From Limnobaculum xujianqingii (GTDB lineage: Bacteria; Pseudomonadota; Gammaproteobacteria; Enterobacterales; Enterobacteriaceae), in NCBI RefSeq assembly GCF_013394855.1, contig NZ_JABMLK010000002.1, positions 682,001 to 746,000 of the forward strand: a DNA stretch of 64,000 bases. The letters run 5' to 3'. The position numbers and the translations under genes were made by a program. Within the stretch, counting starts at the first letter, position 1. The number at the start of each line of letters is the position of its first letter. This document shows positions 1-10,177 of the stretch, piece by piece. Below the pieces are notes generated by a model, which was not told where the DNA came from, ran no database searches, and saw only the letters and a program-made list of their open reading frames with translations.

Positions 1-413
<413 letters not shown>

Positions 414-430
414 TAACATCTGATGTCCCA

Positions 431-473
431 ATGACAGGCGTGAATGATTTATTATTTAGCGCCTGTCATTTTT
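431..473 (+). terminator. Hairpin between lamB and malM
   Basis: A perfect 9-bp inverted repeat (431-439 with 461-469, arm ATGACAGGC) is followed by a short T run at 469-473. It looks like a partial intrinsic terminator or an mRNA-stabilising structure. It could explain lower expression of malM than of lamB, as is known for this operon in E. coli. Its function here is inferred. Confidence 0.6.
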
Positions 474-513
474 CTGTTGTATGAGTATTTTGCTACTTTC
501 AGAGGGAAAAATA

Positions 514-1440
514 ATGAATAACAAATATCTGGCCTTATGTTTAGCTCTGGCACTTGGCAGCGGCATGGTCGGTCAGGCTCAGGCGGTATCGCTGTTCAGT
601 GATAGCGTTCAGGCCCCGGAGAGCGTGACAACCGCTCCTACACTTTCTGGCAGTAAGCTGCAGCAGTTGCCATGGCAGCCGCTGGTTCCACCTACATCCC
701 AAACGATTAAACTGGATGCAAGCTCACCTCAACTATCTCAGGGTGACATTCGCGGAGCAGTAGCCACCATTGCATTGCCCGCTAATCGCGGTACTTTGGA
801 AATAACCTTATCCAGCCTGGTAGACAACAAAAGCGTTTATGCACCTAACGTTTTAGTGTTGGACGAGCAAATGCGTCCGGCTGCGTATTATCCCAGCGAG
901 CGATTTGCTTATGCGGGTCCGGAGGTTATGGATACTGACCGCCTGCAAGGCACATTACGCCTGACTCCGGCTTTAGGCCAACAGCAGATCTATATGCTGG
1001 TGTACACCACCAATAAAGACCTGCAACAGACCACCAAATTAACAGCTCCGGCCAAAGCTTATGCTAAAGGCGTGGGGAATGCGGTACCGGATATTCCGGA
1101 CCCAATTGCTCAGCACAGTGAGCAGGGCACACTGAAAGTTGTTGTGAAATCCGATCAGCAAAACGGCAACGTAATGATTGGCCAGTTGATGCCAACTTCT
1201 TCGTCGGATACCGCAGCAACAGCCGTTATTCCTGCGCCAGCGGCAGCACCGGTAGCGAAGCCTCATGCCGCGCCGGAAAAAGTACTGACGGATACCGAAG
1301 AGTACTTTAACCAGAGTATTCGCACAGCGGTGAAGCAGGGTGATATTGATAAAGCGCTGAAGCTGCTGGATGAAGCGGAGAGATTGGGATCGACGACGGC
1401 GAGAGAGACGTTTGTTGGGAGTATGAAGAGTAAGAAGTAA
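514..1440 (+). CDS. malM: Maltose operon periplasmic protein MalM
   Basis: The 308-aa product matches the usual size of MalM (306 aa in E. coli), a periplasmic protein of the maltose regulon with no clearly established activity. I chose the ATG at 514 because it follows an AGAGGGA ribosome site and begins directly with a signal peptide: MNNK, a hydrophobic core LALCLALALGSGM, then cleavage near QAQA. The upstream in-frame ATG at 481 would put a non-signal extension in front. The C-terminal part has an Ala/Pro-rich linker (about residues 230-255) and then a helical tail. It is the last gene of the malK-lamB-malM operon; no strong terminator follows directly, and a repeat-rich non-coding region begins. 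Confidence 0.9.
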   Translation: MNNKYLALCLALALGSGMVGQAQAVSLFSDSVQAPESVTTAPTLSGSKLQQLPWQPLVPPTSQTIKLDASSPQLSQGDIRGAVATIALPANRGTLEITLSSLVDNKSVYAPNVLVLDEQMRPAAYYPSERFAYAGPEVMDTDRLQGTLRLTPALGQQQIYMLVYTTNKDLQQTTKLTAPAKAYAKGVGNAVPDIPDPIAQHSEQGTLKVVVKSDQQNGNVMIGQLMPTSSSDTAATAVIPAPAAAPVAKPHAAPEKVLTDTEEYFNQSIRTAVKQGDIDKALKLLDEAERLGSTTARETFVGSMKSKK

Positions 1441-1662
1441 TTTGAATTAGGTTTAGAGAAGGTTTCGCCTGTAAATAATGTGTCGTTTGCTCGGCTACTA
1501 TGTGGTGGTCGGGCATGATTAAACTTTGAGTCAGTTTCGCCGCCTTTAGCTCAGCGTTTATTTTGCCAGCGGTGCTTGCGTCGAGCAAAGGGGCGTTGAG
1601 GCGAACGCCCCTCTGCACTCCCCGCGCCTGCGCAGCCGACTGTTGACCGCCGCGTTGCGGCG

Positions 1663-1775
1663 GCAACCTCAGCCAATAAAAAAGTCAACGCACCGGCGCA
1701 GAGCCGCTCCAGACGTCGCTGCGCCTCGACCAACATCCATGTTGGTCGTGCTACTTTTTTATTGTCTGAGGCAAC
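1663..1775. repeat. Long imperfect inverted repeat (structured intergenic element)
   Basis: The arms 1663-1685 and 1753-1775 are inverted copies with about one mismatch; each contains an A or T run (AATAAAAAAGT / ACTTTTTTATT). Inside are two further inverted repeats: GGCGCAG/CTGCGCC, and CGACCAACAT/ATGTTGGTCG around 1717-1749. Just upstream, at about 1592-1613, GGGGCGTT/AACGCCCC forms another hairpin. The stretch is GC-rich compared with its neighbours. It could be a miniature inverted-repeat element or a bidirectional terminator cluster; no target-site duplication was established. Confidence 0.6.
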
Positions 1776-1794
1776 ATTCGGATGCTTTAACCTG

Positions 1795-1915
1795 AAGGGC
1801 AAAGGGCAAAGGGCAAAGGGCAAAGGGCAAAGGGCAAAGGGCAAAGGGCAAAGGGCAAAGGGCAAAGGGCAAAGGGCAAAGGGCAAAGGGCAAAGGGCAA
1901 AGGGCAAAGGGCAAA
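1795..1915. repeat. Tandem heptamer array, 16 perfect AAAGGGC units
   Basis: From 1801 to 1912 the sequence is sixteen uninterrupted copies of AAAGGGC, preceded by one degenerate unit (GAAGGGC) and followed by AAAA. The unit length is not a multiple of three and contains no stop in any frame, so it creates long open frames on both strands that I do not regard as genes. Arrays of short identical units usually vary in copy number by replication slippage. It lies between the convergent malM and malQ genes. Confidence 0.97.
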
Positions 1916-1965
1916 ATATAAAAATTAAATGCCTGAATGAAATATTTGGTTGGCAGTTAGCATTG

Positions 1966-2126
1966 TCAATCGGAGGGAGAGGCCGCCGTGGGGGGCGACT
2001 TGGCGTAAGCCAACGAAGTGCCCGTAGGCGGACTAGGCCCGACGCACTCCAAACTAAAGTACAGACGGTGTTCCGGCCGGGCACAACGGTGATATCCGCA
2101 ACATTGTTTTTACGGCCGGAATATCC
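1966..2126 (+). repeat. Dispersed palindromic intergenic element, copy A
   Basis: This roughly 160-bp element aligns over its whole length with a reverse-oriented copy at 63630-63788 and, over its last 70 bp, with a copy at 2183-2252. Shared blocks include AGGCCCRACGCACTCC, TAAGTAC-like, TTCCGGCC and TTTACGGCCGGAATAT. Its right part ends in the inverted repeat TTCCGGCCG/CGGCCGGAA. A short internal hairpin (GGC-GTAA-GCC) is replaced by a different but still paired sequence in the far copy. It appears to be a non-coding repeat family of this genome. Confidence 0.75.
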
Positions 2127-2182
2127 CCAGCGCCAAATCATCCAAAAGCCAATTGTCGGTAAGGCCGACATACACCCGGCTT

Positions 2183-2252
2183 AAGTACAAACGGTCTTCC
2201 GGCCGAGCACAACGGTGATATCCGCAACATTGTTTTTACGGTCGGAATATCC
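2183..2252 (+). repeat. Dispersed palindromic element, partial copy B
   Basis: This 70-bp stretch repeats 2057-2126 with only a few differences (AAGTACA.ACGGT.TTCCGGCCG.GCACAACGGTGATATCC and so on). It holds only the terminal palindrome half of the element. The two copies are separated by 56 bp in direct orientation, suggesting local duplication or insertion into a related site. Confidence 0.85.
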
Positions 2253-2266
2253 TCAAAACCAATTAA

Positions 2267-2300
2267 ACATAAAGGGCCATCAAATGATGGCCCTTTATGT
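2267..2300 (-). terminator. Perfect 16-bp palindromic terminator after malQ
   Basis: The arms 2267-2282 and 2285-2300 (ACATAAAGGGCCATCA and its complement) pair perfectly around a 2-nt centre. On the minus strand the hairpin follows the malQ stop by about 20 nt and is followed by TTTAATT. It probably ends the malPQ transcript and may also stop transcription coming from malM. Confidence 0.75.
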
Positions 2301-2318
2301 TCACTATTAGCCCTACGG

Positions 2319-4418
2319 CTATTTCAATTTCGACTTCCGGCTCGCCGCCAGCAACCTCTTGCTATTCAAATCATTCAACAAACGACGTATCGATGAATCA
2401 GCGAACATATTCTCCAGCGAGTCCGTCAGCTTACGACGCCAGTTTGGATATTCCTTATAGGTACCCGGTACGTTCACCGGTTCTGACATATCCAGCAAAT
2501 CCTCTAACTGAATACCCACCAGAGCACTCTCCGTCAGCGCTAAATACCGCAACAAACCGCGATTAAGCTCCGGAGACATAGGCATATCTTTTACCGTCTT
2601 ACGCATACTTTTTGGCACACAGTTATAACGATGTAAACTGTTCAGAATACCCTGTTTGGTAAGCTCACGTTCCTGATAGATCTTCGCCAGAGCTAGCGGG
2701 TTAGGGTAGAGGCCTAACTGCTTACCCAACGTTAAATCACCACATTGCCAGTAACCTTTCAGCGTTGGCATATCATGGGTGGTTGCTGTTGCCATCGCCT
2801 GTGGCAGATAGTTTTCCGGTGGGGTTAACTGATTTTGTTCATCCTGCTCAAAAAACAGAATTTTATAAGAGTACACGCCACAGGTGCTTAATTTACTGAC
2901 GATATCCTTAGGCACAATCCCTAAATCTTCACCAATCACCATACATTGATGCCGCTGACTTTCCAGCGCCAGAATCGCCAGTAAATCATCTACCGGATAA
3001 TGTACATAAGCACCGTTTTTAGCGCTTTCTCCCTGAGGGATCCACCACAAACGCAATAATGACATCACATGATCGATACGTAATGCACCGCACTGAGTCA
3101 TATTGCCACGTAATAAATCAATGAACGGCTGATAGGCACGCTCCACCATTACATGAGGTCTCATTGGTGGTAGCGCCCAGTTTTGCCCCAGCGGACCAAG
3201 AATATCCGGTGGCGCACCGACGGAAGCGCTAAAACAATACAGCGAGCGATCTTTCCAGGCATCGGCACTCTCCTGAGCCACACCCACCGCCAGATCGCGA
3301 TATAAGCCAATCGACATCTTCAACTTACGGGAAAGGCGATAGCACTCACTTAACTGCTGGTGCGCCAGCCACTGTAACCACAGATAGAATGACACTTCAG
3401 AAGCATGATCCTGAGCGAACTGACTGACTTCTTTATTCTGACTATCCTGATAGCCGATTGGCCATTGATACCATTGCCATGAATGACCAGCCTGTACCAA
3501 ATAAACCGACAACGCATCAAAAATTGCCTGATAGCGTAGATCATCACCACCCTGAGCCACAAACTCATTGAATTCCAGCTGAGACTTATCTCTTTCCGGA
3601 CGGGTAATAAATTGCTGATAAGCTAACTTCAGTGCCGCCAGTTTTAATGACATCACACCGGTGTAGTCAACCCATTCAACTTTACGCAGCTCGGCTAATT
3701 TTTTCTGAGTAGCGGCCTGTTGCCACCATTTTTGCGCTTTAGTACTGTGCTGAAAATCCTCCACCTGATTGATATCAATATAGATAATATTCAACCAACG
3801 GCGAGAAGAAGGACTATAAGGGCTGCAAAATTCAGGATTGGCAGGATAGAGGGCATGAATAGGATTCAGCCCGACAAAAGCTCCGCCTTGTTTCGCGATA
3901 CTTTTTAGCAACTGCTGGACATCACCAAAATCACCAATCCCCCAGTTGCGATCGGAGCGTAGGGTATACATCTGAACGCAGGTCCCCCACAGCTTTTGGT
4001 GATGGTGAAGGGGGGCAGGCTCATAACAGCGCACTGGTGCTACAATCACCTGACAGTTCCATTGTTGCTGGCCCTGAATCAGCGTTAGCTGATGGTAACC
4101 ACAGGGCAGATCGGCCGGTAACTTTAACGGTTTACCCTTAGCCACTTTGCCCTGCCGTAATTCTCCCTGTTCTAGTGCAAGCTGCCACTGAGCTTCAAAA
4201 CTCAGTGGCAAAGAGAACGTGCTGTTTTGCTGTAACACAATAACCGGGGGGAGCGGCTCCCCCTCCTTATTATTTGGCAGGGTGAACTGCATTGCCGATA
4301 GCAACTGCTGTTTCACCTCATCACTGATGATTTCTGGTTGGCCATAGGCATTCAGATAGCTATCTGATATGCCTGCGGCCGCTGCCGTTTGTTCCAGGAG
4401 TGACTCTTTTTTTTTCAT
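2319..4418 (-). CDS. malQ: 4-alpha-glucanotransferase (amylomaltase) MalQ
   Basis: MalQ disproportionates maltodextrins in the cytoplasm, transferring glucanosyl units and releasing glucose. The 699-aa product has the GH77 landmarks: YTLRSDRNWGIGDFGD (substrate channel), GLNPIHALYPANPE, SPYSPSSRRWLN, the nucleophile region ALRIDHVMSLLRLWW, the acid/base region MVIGEDLGIVP and ATTHDMPTLKGYW. The start at 4418 (MKKKESLL) fits the family N-terminus; the frame stays open farther upstream but would overlap malP. The gene begins 10 nt after the malP stop, so malPQ form one operon. A hairpin terminator follows. Confidence 0.97.
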   Translation of the reverse strand: MKKKESLLEQTAAAAGISDSYLNAYGQPEIISDEVKQQLLSAMQFTLPNNKEGEPLPPVIVLQQNSTFSLPLSFEAQWQLALEQGELRQGKVAKGKPLKLPADLPCGYHQLTLIQGQQQWNCQVIVAPVRCYEPAPLHHHQKLWGTCVQMYTLRSDRNWGIGDFGDVQQLLKSIAKQGGAFVGLNPIHALYPANPEFCSPYSPSSRRWLNIIYIDINQVEDFQHSTKAQKWWQQAATQKKLAELRKVEWVDYTGVMSLKLAALKLAYQQFITRPERDKSQLEFNEFVAQGGDDLRYQAIFDALSVYLVQAGHSWQWYQWPIGYQDSQNKEVSQFAQDHASEVSFYLWLQWLAHQQLSECYRLSRKLKMSIGLYRDLAVGVAQESADAWKDRSLYCFSASVGAPPDILGPLGQNWALPPMRPHVMVERAYQPFIDLLRGNMTQCGALRIDHVMSLLRLWWIPQGESAKNGAYVHYPVDDLLAILALESQRHQCMVIGEDLGIVPKDIVSKLSTCGVYSYKILFFEQDEQNQLTPPENYLPQAMATATTHDMPTLKGYWQCGDLTLGKQLGLYPNPLALAKIYQERELTKQGILNSLHRYNCVPKSMRKTVKDMPMSPELNRGLLRYLALTESALVGIQLEDLLDMSEPVNVPGTYKEYPNWRRKLTDSLENMFADSSIRRLLNDLNSKRLLAASRKSKLK

Positions 4419-4428
4419 ACATACCTGC

Positions 4429-6822
4429 TTATGCTTTGCGCTGCCAAATACGCTGCTGATAGTCACGGATAGAACGGTCAGAACTGAACATACCAACACG
4501 AGCAGTATTCAGAATCGTAGTTCTTGTCCAGAGGTCCCGATCGACAAAGTGTTCGCCCATACGTTTTTGTGCTTCGCAGTAGTCGGCGAAATCAGCCAGA
4601 ACCAGATAAGGGTCACCGCCGCTGCCCAGACTGTTTAACATCAGATCGAAGGCATGTTTATTGCCCTGAGTGAAGAAACCACTGGAAAGCTCTTTCAGAA
4701 TCGCATCCAAATGCTTATCTTTTTTACGCCATTTCAGCGGATCATAACCGGAGGCTTTTAAGGCATTAACCTGCTCAACGGTATGGCCGAAAATAAAGAT
4801 ATTTTCGTTGCCAACTTCCTGAGCGATTTCTACGTTAGCACCATCCAGCGTACCAATGGTCAGCGCTCCATTCAGTGCCAGCTTCATATTACCGGTACCT
4901 GACGCTTCTTTACCTGCAGTAGAGATCTGTTCCGACACATCAGCGGCAGGAATAATCAGCTCAGCCACCGATACCTTATAGTCAGGAATAAATACCACCT
5001 GCAGCTTCTGATTAACCAAAGGATCGTTATTGATCTTCTCAGCGACACAGTTAATGGCGTAAATAATATTTTTTGCCAAGTAATAACCTGGTGCGGCTTT
5101 AGCCGCAAACAGAAATACCCGCGGTGGAATATCCAGTGCCGGGTTATCACGCAGTTGACGATAAAGAGAAAGAATATGCAACAGATTAAGGTGCTGACGT
5201 TTGTATTCATGCAACCGCTTTATCTGTACGTCAAATATGGCACCAGGGTTAATCACCAAACCGGTAACCTGCTTCACATAACGCGCCAGGTGCAGCTTGT
5301 TGTCATCCTTGATTTGTTGATAGCGCTGACGGAAAGCGGCATCACCAATAAACGGTTCCAGCTTTTTCAACTGGTCTAAATCCGTAACCCAACCGGTGCC
5401 AATAGAATCATCAATCAGTGATGCCAGTGACGGGTTACACTGTTTTAACCAGCGGCGTGGCGTGATGCCATTGGTGACATTATGGAATTTATTGGGCCAT
5501 AACTGGTTATATTCGGGGAACAGATCTTTCACCACCAACTCAGAGTGCAGGGCAGCAACACCGTTTACCGCAGAACCCCCAATGACGCACAGGTTACCCA
5601 TGCGCACCTGACGGTTATGAACCACGCACAGTTTTTCCCATACTGCTTTATCTTTAGGCCAGGTTTTTTCTACCAGTGGCTTAAAGTGAGCATCAATTTG
5701 CTTAATGATGGCAAAGTGACGCGGCAGCAGACTTTGCATCAGCGAAGCGCTCCAGCATTCAAGGGCTTCTGGCATCAATGTATGGTTGGTGTAAGCAAAG
5801 GTTTTGCTTACGATAGACCAGGCCTTATCCCAACTCATTTGATGCTCGTCCAACAGAATGCGCATCAGTTCAGGAATGGCAATGGTTGGGTGAGTATCAT
5901 TTAACTGAATAACCTGATAGTCCGCCAGTTGCTCAATTTTATGCCCAGCCAGATGGTGACGGCGCAGAATATCCGCAACAGAACAGGCGCACTGGAAGTA
6001 TTGCTGCATCAGACGCAGGCGTTTACCCGCAGTATGGTTATCATTTGGATAGAGAACTTTAGTCAACTTCGCCGCTTCAATACCCAGACGTTCGGACTGA
6101 AGGAATTTACCATCGTTAAATAGCGTCAGGTCAAAAGGTTCGCTGTGGGTGGATTGCCATAATCTTAAGGTTTGAACCACCCCGTTTTGATAGCCGACCA
6201 CTGGCAGATCCCAGGCTTCACCTATCAGTGTTAGTGCAGGTTCCCAGCGCTCAACACCTTTTGCATTTTTAACCAGTTTGCCGCCAAAGTTAACATGTAC
6301 ATTTAACGTCTCATTACGGCTGAACCATGGGTAATGCTCTCGCATCCAGTTATCAGGGGACTCATGCTGGTGTCCTTGTTTAAATGACTGGCGGAACAAG
6401 CCATATTGATAATTCAGGCCATAGCTGATGGCCGACTGACCAATGGTTGCCATTGAATCCAGAAAACAGGCTGCCAGACGACCCAGCCCACCGTTGCCCA
6501 ACGCTGGGTCCACTTCTTGCTCCAGTAGATCGGTGAGCTCAACGTTATAGTCGGCCAGCGCAGTTTTTATCTGTTGATACAGCCCGAGGTTAAGCAGGTT
6601 ATTCCCGGTTAAACGGCCGATCAGAAATTCCATTGAAATATAGTTAACCTGCCGCTGCTGAGTATTTGGCGCGGTAGCCTGCAGCGGTAGTAACTCGTTT
6701 AATGTCCGGCTGAGCGCTTGCCACCACTGGTGTTGAGTCATCTGTTGCGCTGATTGCAGACCAAAGCTTCGCCATTGACGGGCCAGACTGTCATGAAACT
6801 GCGCGGTATTAAATGTTTGCAT
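4429..6822 (-). CDS. malP: Maltodextrin phosphorylase MalP
   Basis: MalP is a GT35 glycogen-phosphorylase-family enzyme that releases glucose-1-phosphate from maltodextrins, using pyridoxal phosphate. The 797-aa product matches the family length. Visible motifs include [18 protein letters not shown] near the N-terminus, [35 protein letters not shown], and the PLP-binding [19 protein letters not shown] with its lysine. It is the first gene of malPQ and is divergent from malT, with MalT-box-like sequences about 70-100 bp upstream. No defect is visible. Confidence 0.98.
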   Translation of the reverse strand: MQTFNTAQFHDSLARQWRSFGLQSAQQMTQHQWWQALSRTLNELLPLQATAPNTQQRQVNYISMEFLIGRLTGNNLLNLGLYQQIKTALADYNVELTDLLEQEVDPALGNGGLGRLAACFLDSMATIGQSAISYGLNYQYGLFRQSFKQGHQHESPDNWMREHYPWFSRNETLNVHVNFGGKLVKNAKGVERWEPALTLIGEAWDLPVVGYQNGVVQTLRLWQSTHSEPFDLTLFNDGKFLQSERLGIEAAKLTKVLYPNDNHTAGKRLRLMQQYFQCACSVADILRRHHLAGHKIEQLADYQVIQLNDTHPTIAIPELMRILLDEHQMSWDKAWSIVSKTFAYTNHTLMPEALECWSASLMQSLLPRHFAIIKQIDAHFKPLVEKTWPKDKAVWEKLCVVHNRQVRMGNLCVIGGSAVNGVAALHSELVVKDLFPEYNQLWPNKFHNVTNGITPRRWLKQCNPSLASLIDDSIGTGWVTDLDQLKKLEPFIGDAAFRQRYQQIKDDNKLHLARYVKQVTGLVINPGAIFDVQIKRLHEYKRQHLNLLHILSLYRQLRDNPALDIPPRVFLFAAKAAPGYYLAKNIIYAINCVAEKINNDPLVNQKLQVVFIPDYKVSVAELIIPAADVSEQISTAGKEASGTGNMKLALNGALTIGTLDGANVEIAQEVGNENIFIFGHTVEQVNALKASGYDPLKWRKKDKHLDAILKELSSGFFTQGNKHAFDLMLNSLGSGGDPYLVLADFADYCEAQKRMGEHFVDRDLWTRTTILNTARVGMFSSDRSIRDYQQRIWQRKA

Positions 6823-6891
6823 AGTAGGTAGGGCCTCTAATTTTGTTAATTATATAGTAGCGCTCATGCTGTCATTGATGCAGGTGGAGAG

Positions 6892-6924
6892 CATCATCCC
6901 GAGGGGGATTAGTTAGGGAGGAGG
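6892..6924. promoter_or_regulatory. Candidate MalT boxes in the malP-malT intergenic region
   Basis: The 378-bp gap (6823-7200) between malP and malT holds three matches to the MalT box GGGGA(T/G)GAGG: CGGGATGATG on the minus strand at 6892-6901, GGGGATTAGT at 6904-6913 and AGGGAGGAGG at 6915-6924, both on the plus strand. The first two match at 8 of 10 positions and the last at 9 of 10 by eye. Their place upstream of malP suits MalT activation of malPQ. The remainder towards malT is AT-rich; no convincing full CRP site was found. Confidence 0.5.
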
Positions 6925-7200
6925 AGTGGGGCGTAGTTGGGCCATATTCATACGATGATTTTTCTATTCTCAAGGTCAAAATTATCGATTAGGGGGCGGA
7001 TAAAAATAGAGTATGCGACTAATATCAGACATGCATCAAAACAGAAAGTTGGAACTGTGACGTAAGGCCTTTTCAGGCAACCACAGGTTAGCGTTATATT
7101 GTGGTACTGTTAGATGTGTCGGACCGGGCGTGCAAAGTAAATTATTTGTGCTATAACTATTTGTATTTACATGTGTTAATTAAGATTCGAGTCTGATTAT

Positions 7201-9909
7201 ATGCTAATTCCATCAAAGCTCAGTCGTCCAGTAAGACAAACTCACGCAGTGATGCGCGATCGTTTAGTTAATAAGTTGTCCAATGCATTTGACTATCGTT
7301 TGATATTGGTAACGAGCCCGGCAGGCTATGGAAAAACCACCATGGTCACTCAATGGGCGTCTGAGATGCCTTATCTGGGGTGGTACTCGTTGGACGAAAG
7401 CGATAATCAGCCACAACGCTTTGCCAGCTATTTAGTCTCTGCAGTGCAGCAGGCGACCAATGGGCACTGTGAAAAAAGTGAAATTCTCACCCAAAAACAC
7501 CAGTACACCAGTATTACCGCACTGTTTGCTCAGCTGTTTGTTGAGTTATCTGAGTGGCAGCAACCATTGTATCTGGTCATTGATGACTATCATCTGATCA
7601 CCAATGACGTTATTCATGATGGAATGCGTTTCTTCTTACAGCATCAGCCAGAAAATCTTACTTTAGTGATCCTGTCGCGCAATCTTCCCGCGTTGGGAAT
7701 TGCTAAATTACGGGTTCATGGTCAACTGCTGGAGATTGATAGCCAGCACCTGGCATTTACCCATGATGAAGCTAAAGATTTCTTCGACCACCGCCTTGAT
7801 GCGCCGGTATCGGCAGAAGAGTCCCACCGGTTGTGTGATGAAGTGGCCGGCTGGGCAACGGCATTGCAATTAATTGCGCTTTCTACCCACCAGTCCGGAC
7901 ATTCGGTTAAGCAATCGGCTAAACGCCTGTCAGGGCTTAATATTCGCTATTTATATGATTATCTGGTGGATGAAGTACTTGATCGTACCGATGCAGTAAC
8001 CCGTTCGTTTTTGCTGCGTTGTTCGGTACTGCGTTCGATGAATGCAGAATTGATAACCTGCATTACCGGAGAAGACCGAAGTCAGACGCGGCTGGAAGAG
8101 ACCGAACGTCAGGGATTGTTTATTCAGCGTATGGACGATCGGGGAGAGTGGTTTAGTTTTCATCCTTTGTTTGCCAGTTTTTTACGCCAGCGCAGCCAAA
8201 ATGAACTGGCTCAGGAGCTTCCTGAAATCCATAAGGCGGCAGCCCAAGGGTGGCTGAGCATGGGCTATTCCGGTGAAGCTATTTATCACGCATTGAGTGC
8301 CAATAACCTTGAACTGCTGCGGGATATTTTATTACAGCATGCCTGGTCGCTGTTTAATCACGGCGAGCTGGAGCTGCTGGAAGAGTGTATCAACGCGCTG
8401 CCTTACGATTATCTGATTGAAAAACCAAAACTTATTTTGCTACAGGCCTGGTTGGCACAGGGCCAACACCGTCATGCGGAAGTTAATCTGTTACTCACTA
8501 AAGCGGAAAAAGAGATCGCAGCAAAACAGATTGAGATTGAACCCTGGCTGTATGCAGAATTTGACGTTTTGCGTGCACAAATCGCCATTAATTCTGAAGC
8601 ACTGGATGAAGCAGAAATGCTGGCGATGACGGCAATTGAAAACCTGGCGCCAGACAGTTACTACGGTCGAATTGTCGCTACTTCGGTAATTGGTGAAGTT
8701 ATGCACTGTAAGGGTAATCTGACCGAAGCGCTCAGTATGATGCAGCAAACTGAGCAGATGGCCCGTCATTTTGAGATTTACCACTATGCATTATGGGCGT
8801 TGTTACAGCAAAGTGAAATTCTGCTGGCTCAGGGCTTCGTACAGGCAGCTTACGAGATACAGGACAAGGCTTTTGCGCTGGTGGAAGAGTTCAATCTGCA
8901 ACAACTGCCAATGCATGAGTTTTTGTTACGTATACGCGCTCAGCTGTTATGGCAGTGGTCACGTCTTGATGAGGCTGAGCTGGCTACCCGTCAGGGAATG
9001 GAGATTTTAGATAATGGCCAACAGCAGTTACAGTGTCTGGCGCTGCTGGCGAAATGCTTTTTAGCCCGAGGTAATCTGGACAATGCCCGTCATTATCTTT
9101 ATCGCTGTGAAAACCTGTTAAGTAATGCCCAGTACCACAGTGACTGGTTAACCAATGCCGATAAACCGCGGGTGATTTACTGGCAAATGACCGATGATCG
9201 GATTGCAGCAGCCAACTGGTTGCATCGAACCCAAAGGCCAACCGGTGCCTATAATCATTTTCAACATGGGCAGTGGCGCAATATTATTCGTGCTCAGCTG
9301 TTGTTAGAACTTTATGATGATGCTGAAGTTATTCTGCTGGATATCATCAAGAATGCTCGTCAGTTACAGCTGATCAGTGAGCTGGGCCGTAATTTGATAC
9401 TCTGCAACATGCTGTACTGGCATAAAGGGCAGAAGGCAGAGGCACAGCAAATGCTGATTGAAGCACTGACGCTGGCCTATCGTACCGGTATTATTAGCAA
9501 TTTCGTCATTGAAGGCGAAAGCATGGCGCAACAGTTACGCCAGTTATTACAGCTAAATACTTTATCTGAACATAATCAACATCATGCTCAACGTATTCTG
9601 CGTGAGCTTAACCAGCACTATCGGCATAAGTTTGCTCATTTTGATGAAAACTTTGTTCATCAACTGCTGAATAATGCTCAAACGCCTGAGCTGATCCGTA
9701 CCAGTCAGTTAACCCACCGCGAGTGGCAGGTTTTAGGGCTTATCTATTCGGGTTACAGTAATGAGCAAATAGCGGGAGAGCTGGGTGTGGCTTCCACAAC
9801 CATCAAAACTCATATCCGTAACCTGTATCAGAAAATCGGTGTTACCCACCGTCAGGAAGCCATACAGCAGGCACAGCAACTACTGGAAATGATGGGCTAT
9901 AACACATAG
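7201..9909 (+). CDS. malT: HTH-type transcriptional activator MalT
   Basis: MalT is the ATP- and maltotriose-dependent activator of the maltose regulon (STAND/LAL family). The 902-aa product (901 in E. coli) starts [12 protein letters not shown]. It has a Walker A site SPAGYGKTT at about residue 39 and a Walker-B-like [10 protein letters not shown] at about 123, followed by the winged-helix and the TPR-like sensor region. The C-terminus is a LuxR-type helix-turn-helix, with [20 protein letters not shown] and then [17 protein letters not shown]. It is divergent from malPQ, which it should activate, and ends in a hairpin terminator at 9959-10003. Confidence 0.98.
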   Translation: MLIPSKLSRPVRQTHAVMRDRLVNKLSNAFDYRLILVTSPAGYGKTTMVTQWASEMPYLGWYSLDESDNQPQRFASYLVSAVQQATNGHCEKSEILTQKHQYTSITALFAQLFVELSEWQQPLYLVIDDYHLITNDVIHDGMRFFLQHQPENLTLVILSRNLPALGIAKLRVHGQLLEIDSQHLAFTHDEAKDFFDHRLDAPVSAEESHRLCDEVAGWATALQLIALSTHQSGHSVKQSAKRLSGLNIRYLYDYLVDEVLDRTDAVTRSFLLRCSVLRSMNAELITCITGEDRSQTRLEETERQGLFIQRMDDRGEWFSFHPLFASFLRQRSQNELAQELPEIHKAAAQGWLSMGYSGEAIYHALSANNLELLRDILLQHAWSLFNHGELELLEECINALPYDYLIEKPKLILLQAWLAQGQHRHAEVNLLLTKAEKEIAAKQIEIEPWLYAEFDVLRAQIAINSEALDEAEMLAMTAIENLAPDSYYGRIVATSVIGEVMHCKGNLTEALSMMQQTEQMARHFEIYHYALWALLQQSEILLAQGFVQAAYEIQDKAFALVEEFNLQQLPMHEFLLRIRAQLLWQWSRLDEAELATRQGMEILDNGQQQLQCLALLAKCFLARGNLDNARHYLYRCENLLSNAQYHSDWLTNADKPRVIYWQMTDDRIAAANWLHRTQRPTGAYNHFQHGQWRNIIRAQLLLELYDDAEVILLDIIKNARQLQLISELGRNLILCNMLYWHKGQKAEAQQMLIEALTLAYRTGIISNFVIEGESMAQQLRQLLQLNTLSEHNQHHAQRILRELNQHYRHKFAHFDENFVHQLLNNAQTPELIRTSQLTHREWQVLGLIYSGYSNEQIAGELGVASTTIKTHIRNLYQKIGVTHRQEAIQQAQQLLEMMGYNT

Positions 9910-9958
9910 CTTATTTGATGATAGAAGGGAATATATTGGACTCTGGCGTCTATAAATG

Positions 9959-10003
9959 AAATAAGAGACTATCTTGACTGAATACAAAATAGTCTCTTTA
10001 TTT
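9959..10003. terminator. Bidirectional terminator between malT and the T6SS operon
   Basis: The arms AAATAAGAGACTAT (9959-9972) and ATAGTCTCTTTATTT (9989-10003) pair almost perfectly. An A-rich left flank and a T-rich right side let it act on both strands. It separates malT from the convergent end of the T6SS operon. Confidence 0.8.
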
Positions 10004-10041
10004 CTGATAGTTAATGCCGGTTGTTTCTGAACTCAGTGGAA

Positions 10042-10161
10042 TCAGCGCCGTATCTTCTCAAAATGAGTCGCAAAGTTTTTTGCCGCCTCAATATAAGACT
10101 CTTCCTTAATTTTGATGATCTGATTCAGTTTGGTTTGATCCGACTGGAAAGGAACGCTCAT
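10042..10161 (-). CDS. Small 39-aa ORF at the end of the T6SS operon
   Basis: An ATG at 10161 opens a 39-codon frame ending at TGA (10042-10044). The peptide starts MSVPFQSDQTKLNQIIKIKE and is predicted to be largely helical and charged, with no signal peptide or membrane segment. It begins 16 nt after the stop of the lipoprotein gene, on the same strand, and the next feature downstream is the terminator at 9959-10003. So it would be the last cistron of the operon. The ribosome site is weak (AAGTGA). I do not recognise it; it could be a genuine small protein or the remnant of a longer gene. Confidence 0.4.
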   Translation of the reverse strand: MSVPFQSDQTKLNQIIKIKEESYIEAAKNFATHFEKIRR

Positions 10162-10177
10162 AAATTCACTTTTTGTA

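Noticed and set aside
1795..1915. CRISPR-like array
   Set aside because: The units are 7 bp, contiguous and without spacers; no cas genes are near.
1551..2184. Long open frames on both strands through the AAAGGGC array
   Set aside because: The heptamer has no stop in any frame, so the openness is a by-product; the frames have no ribosome site and give repetitive or non-globular peptides.
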